DNA from: Tupaia tana
Lineage: Eukaryota > Chordata > Mammalia > Scandentia > Tupaiidae
Length of the DNA stretch: 64,000 nucleotides
NCBI GenBank assembly: GCA_026018925.1
Contig: JAKSZU010000004.1
Location: 16,646,095-16,710,094, forward strand
Direction of reading: 5' to 3'
Shown here: positions 59,581 through 64,000 of the stretch, piece by piece
Layout of the letters: each line of letters starts with the position of its first letter
Position numbering within the stretch: the stretch's first letter is position 1
Position numbers and translations under genes: made by a program
The notes under the pieces: generated by a model
The model's input: only the letters and a program-made list of their open reading frames with translations
Told to the model about the DNA's origin: nothing
The model's database searches: none

Positions 59581-60589
59581 CCCCACGCCCTTTTGATAAA
59601 TGTGATATTGAATTTACAAAGGACTAAAGAACCTAATGGAATAAGAGGCAAGAGATCTGAATTCTAATCCAATCCTGCCCCCCTCATAGCCATTTAACTT
59701 CCAACAAATCAACTAATAAGGCTAACTATGCTTTGGTTTTCTCATCTATAAAGTAGGTATGATAAGCCCTGATCTCATGATGTTATTATGAGAATCTAAT
59801 AAAATATATATAAAAGTGCTCAGAAAAAAAATGAATGGCCACATGATCTGCGGTTTTCTGATGTGGTAATAAAAGCACCAAAAAGAACCAGTTGGGGGCA
59901 GCACCATGCAGCACTTCAGAGCTTTGGATGAGGCGGATCAGGTTTGGCAAGGCAGAGAGAATGGCTAAAAATACACCTTCTAACTGCTGGAAAGGGAAAC
60001 CTGTCGATCTGCTTCATCCTGCTTGATAATCCATCTTTGGAAATCTCAAAATACAGCATAACGAAAGCATTAGCACAGTGCCTTCTCTTCACTCTAGTTA
60101 AATCTGCCCAAGGTTCACACTTTAGGTGCCCATAAAACTAAGCCTGCAAACTCCAAGCTACACAGAGGCAATCAAGCTGACATCTAATCATGCAGGCAAA
60201 TTTCTTTAGGCCTGAGTCAAAAGGTCTGAAGAGACAGTGGTTCACTCCTTTGGCATGGTGGAAGTGTGACACGGAAGTGTCTTCTGGAGAAACTCAGGTT
60301 TCCCAACCGAGTGCCAGGCAGAAGAGACGATGATGAAAAGACTGTAGGTACACCCTCTGCAGGCTACGGGAGGCCGGGAGTCTTGAGTCTGATTCAGAGA
60401 AACTCATGTTTACTCTGTTCATCAATGCCTCTCAAGGCCTGAGAAAAACACAGACTCAAGCCAGAGGGTGGAGAGCACAGGAAAAAGATGAGACAAAATG
60501 AGGAATCACGCTGACTAGTAGGTTCTGGCTTTTCTAAACCAAATGAAAAAGGACAAATTAGGACTTCAGAGGAAAACAACTGGAATTTT

Positions 60590-61063
60590 TTTTTTAAGTT
60601 TATCTCATGAGTGAGAGAGAGAGTGATAAAGATAGAGCACTGCGATTGGATTTTTTTTTCTTTTAGTTTTTGCTATAAGGCATGTGTGCTCGCCAGAAGA
60701 GAGGGGGAAAGTGAGAAATTACCCTCAGGAAGACAGCCACACTGCAGTCCTTTCTCCTCCATTCTCCTTTTGGGATATTGGGCACACATGCACATGCACC
60801 CGGAGTGATTCTCAAGCTTCCAGGTCTGAGACGCAAACCATGCAGTTGGCCATGTGGGATCTAGCTGCCTTAACCACCACGCCACCTGGCTGGCCTCTTA
60901 GGACCTTGATACCACGATCTAACCCTGGCCTCGGCCAGCCTGGATCGTGTCATCATGTGCTAGAGTACGCAGGGAGGTCTCCAGATGCAAAAGAGCAATT
61001 TTCCCACTTGGATCAGCCTCACAGGGCTTCACGTTTTACCACTGTGCCACCATCTGGCCCTTG
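60590..61063 (-). mobile_element. Long-form SINE and composite 7SL-like SINE
   Basis: 60650-60895 is a long form with a T-rich start. 60900-61063 has GGCCAGCCTGGATCGTG and a tRNA-like end CACTGTGCCACCATCTGGCC. Confidence 0.6.
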
Positions 61064-62200
61064 GAGTTAATGTTTATAACCCATTTCTCTTGCCTGCCTT
61101 TGAAAATGAATGCATTTGGTGGGGCTGATAAGCCTCTGAAGCCCTCAGAAACCACAGTTTCTCAACGTCTCAAGACCTGTGCATGGAGGAGGAAAGGAAG
61201 TTTGAGGTCTGTCAACAACGAAGATTTCTAAGTTGTTACACACTCTGTGTGCCCATTAGTTGGAACGCTTACTTCCCCAAGAGGAACTCCCTGTGCAGAC
61301 TCAGCTGGTGTGGGCTCCGAACAAATCCCTCTGCGGGAAGCAGAGGCAGGAGCAGCTGCACTAGCACAGTCAGCTTTCCTACATGGGGAAAACAGCTGCT
61401 TTGCTTTCGTTTTCTTCAGACCGCTCCCTCTGGCAGCCCTATAAAGCAACCTAAGGCATTGACAATACACTTAAACAACTTAATGGAAAAGTATTAACAT
61501 TTCTATTGTCATTATTTTAAACGTCCAAGTTCAGAAAACTAGAGTATCAGTCAAACATGTTACAACTACTTCACTACATCTCAGTTAGTGTTCTCTATAC
61601 CGATGCCAGGTTGATCTACCAAAACCCATCTCTCTCCCTCATGATCTAATAAAATATTATAACAGACTTTCATTGCATTTCGTTGATGTGTGACACTTGA
61701 TTTTATTAAAGATACAGACCTTTTCCTAGAAGAAGCCTATTAATCAAATGCATATGGGTAACTGAACAATATTATGTAAATAAACCTTTATTACTAACAT
61801 GTAAAGCATATGTGACATCCTTAAAAAAAAATCACTAATGGGACAGGTAAGTAAAATTCAGTTCCCCACTCAGTAATATCAATTCAGGTTACGTCTATAA
61901 ACATTTATGGAACACCCCTCCCCTTACTGCACTTCCATATGAGAATAAGAACCTGTCCATTTACCTCAGGACTATATCCCGTAGTGTTTAGAACAATGCC
62001 TAGTACAGAGGAAATGTGAACATCATCTCGTTTATATCTTAAAGAAGTTCAGCAAGAGATAAATGGGTAAGCAAATAATACTAATATTTGGTAAACACTA
62101 GTAGAATGAAATTACAGATTAACTATGCCAGGGGAGTTTGGAAGGTTTCCAAGAGGAAATAACATCTGACTTGTAACCTAAAGGACAGTCAGGAGTTGTT
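61064..62200. other. SINE-free TESK2 intron stretch
   Basis: No gene or RNA recognised. A/T-rich, with only short open frames. Confidence 0.35.
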
Positions 62201-62454
62201 ACTATGGAATAAATGTTTATGTCCCCTCAAAATTCATATGTTGAAACCAAATGTCCAATGTGATGGTATTATGGGGTGAGGCCTCTGAGAGGAGCCTCAG
62301 TCAGGAGAGTGGAACTGTCATGAATGAGATTATTGCTCTTCAAACAGTCTACACAGCCTCTTTGGAAAACACCATGGTGATGCTTCAAAAAATTAAAAAG
62401 ACCTAGAAATTACACTTCTGGATATACAGAATTGAAAGCAGAAGGCCTGAATTG

Positions 62455-62965
62455 GTCCCGTAGCCTAGTGATTAAGGGATCCAGATCCCACATGGCAAAT
62501 ACACCGAGTGCATGTGTATATGTGTGCATGTGTCCAAATTCTTGACAGGAGGGAGAAATGGAAGAGAAAGGATTGCAGCATGACCATACCCTGTTGAGTG
62601 AGTGCTTTCTTTCTCTCTTTCTCCGTCTCTTTGTCCCTCTCTGGTGAGTGCACACACTCTCTGACAATTAAAAAATAATAAATAAACAAATACAAACATC
62701 ACAGATACTTATTTTTTCAAAAAAGCAGTGGGCCCACATAATAGGGATAGTGTTTAAGGCGCTGGACTCCCACATGGTCAACTGCAGTTCGAGTCCTGGA
62801 TCTGATGACTTGAAATTCATGCCAGGTGCACACGTGTACGTGCCCAAAATTCTGAGAGGAGAATGAAGGAGAAATGATTGCAGTGTGGGCATTTCACCTG
62901 GGGGTGATTTCTCACTTTCTGTCTCTCTGGTGAGTGCACATGCCATATAGCAGAAATCTCTTAAA
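62455..62965 (+). mobile_element. Two long-form SINEs inside LINE-1
   Basis: The first (62455-62695) starts GGTCCCGTAGCCTAGTGATTAAGG; the second (62735-62965) ends CCATATAGCAGAAATCTC with an A14 tail. Confidence 0.78.
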
Positions 62966-63539
62966 AAAAAAAAAAAGAGCAGGAAGCTGAACATTGGTAA
63001 AATATAAAATATGATGCTCTGTGAAGGTGACCCACATGGGAAGATTTCAGGTTCAAGGCTGGAAACCTCCCTGAGGTCTCTCTTTCCCTGTCTCTCTCAC
63101 TCATGAAAGGGATGAATGAATAAAACTTAGGGAGAAAAAACTGAAAGCAGAATCTCAAGAGATATTTGTACATCCATGTTCATAGTGGCATTATTCATAA
63201 TAGCTGAAACATGGTAGCAACCCACGTTCATCAATGGATGAATAGATAAGCAAAATGTGGTATATACATACAATGGAATATTATTCAGCCTTAAAAAGGA
63301 AGCAAATTCTGCAATATGCTACAATACAAAGAACCTTGAAGACATTATGGTAAGTGAAATACACTAATCACAAAATGTCAAACATTATATGAGTCCACTT
63401 ATATGTGGTACTTAGAGGAGTCAAAATCACAGAGACAGGAAATATGATGGTGGCTAACAGGGGCTACGGAAAGGGTGGCTGCCAGGGGATGGGTATAGAG
63501 GTTTGGTTTTACAAAACAGAGTTAAGAAAATGCATGGTG

Positions 63540-63715
63540 GTGGGGCCAGCTAGTAGCATGGTGGTTAAAGGTGTTGGACTCCCACATGGCTAACTGTGGT
63601 TCAAGTCCCAGACCTGGTGGCTTGCTTTCTTGCTCTCTCTCTCTCTCTCTCTGTCCCTCTCTGGTCAAATTTAAATAAATAAATAAACTTAAATATAAAA
63701 ATAATAATCAAAAAA
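63540..63715 (+). mobile_element. Short-form SINE inside LINE-1
   Basis: Flanked by AAAATGCATGGTGGTGG and AAAATGCACAGTGGTG, a near-match target duplication. Confidence 0.85.
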
Positions 63716-64000
63716 TGCACAGTGGTGATGGCTACACATTATGAATGTATTTAATATTGCTGATACTGCCAAAATATACATTTTAAATTATATTTATTTT
63801 ACCAAAATAAAGAGAAAGTGATAGTATGTCCCCAGAGTTGGTCTGTTCTGCCACGTGAGGACACAGTGAACAGAAGGCCAACTATGAATCAAGAAGTAGG
63901 CCCTCACTAGACACAGACCTCCAGTGTCTTTGACTTCCCACCTTCAGAACTATGAGAAATACGTATCTGTTGTTTGAAAGCCATCTAGTCTATAGTAATG

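Larger units (their letters stand above)
62205..64000 (+). mobile_element. MaLR-type LTR split by a LINE-1 3' end, itself split by SINEs
   Basis: 62205-62345 (AATGTGATGGTATTATGGGG, AGGCCTCTGAGAGGAG) and 63830-64000 (CACGTGAGGACACAGTGAAC, CCAGAACTATGAGAAAT-like) are the two halves of one LTR. Between them is an L1 3' end: pieces 62348-62452, 63130-63535 and 63715-63829 (CAATGGATGAATAGATAAGC, GGAATATTATTCAGCC). It is cut by long forms (62455-62695, 62735-62965), a composite fragment (63000-63130) and a short form (63540-63715). Insertion order: LTR, L1, SINEs. No coding capacity left. Confidence 0.7.

Noticed and set aside
56213-64000. Further upstream TESK2 exons
   Set aside because: I looked for the expected subdomain III-IV sequence on the minus strand and found none. 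They should lie beyond the right edge, but a short diverged exon could be missed.

Overview
This is a vertebrate nuclear window: intron-split genes with GT/AG borders, CpG-rich promoters, poly(A) signals, and dense retroposons. The gene order HPDL (+), MUTYH (-), TOE1 (+), TESK2 (-, partial) is the mammalian order of human chromosome 1p34.1. The lineage is inferred from repeats. No Alu, B1/B2, CAN, Bov or bat VES elements were recognised. The SINEs are two tRNA-derived families: a short form ending in a CT-rich stretch and (AAAT)n, and a long form of about 250 bp with an extra body. There are also older composites that join a tRNA-like head to 7SL/Alu-like sequence. 7SL-derived SINEs are known only from primates, rodents and tree shrews, and tRNA/7SL chimeras are described from tree shrews, so a tree shrew (Scandentia, Tupaia-like) is my best guess, not a proof.

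Layout. 1-12,700: gene-free DNA packed with SINEs, broken LINE-1 and LINE-2 pieces and MIRs. 12,740-13,350: a CpG island with no recognised gene. 16,290-18,363: single-exon HPDL, whose poly(A) signal lies in an LTR-like repeat. 19,640-30,934: MUTYH on the minus strand, 16 coding exons, all placed here; they sum to 1,578 nt (525 aa). 30,933-34,300: TOE1 on the plus strand, 8 coding exons (511 aa). The MUTYH and TOE1 start codons share one CATG. 34,265-64,000: TESK2 on the minus strand, seven 3' coding exons; its earlier exons lie beyond the right edge. Its 17.4-kb and >7.7-kb introns hold a 17-bp minisatellite, many SINEs and, at the right edge, an LTR split by a LINE-1.

The genes are not one pathway. 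HPDL is a mitochondrial iron dioxygenase-like enzyme of coenzyme Q head-group synthesis. MUTYH is the adenine glycosylase of base-excision repair. TOE1 is a 3' exonuclease that matures snRNAs. TESK2 is a cofilin kinase. What links them is architecture: MUTYH and TOE1 are head-to-head and TOE1 and TESK2 tail-to-tail.

The most unusual points are the overlapping start codons, a GC (not GT) donor at MUTYH intron 14, a 32-bp tandem duplication copying the MUTYH exon 5 donor, altered C-termini of MUTYH and TESK2, a minisatellite open in all six frames, a 27-nt U6 snRNA 5' fragment with a perfect 16-bp target duplication, two mariner-like MITEs, and many CpG-rich, apparently young SINEs. I found no clear evidence of a wholly new biological system.
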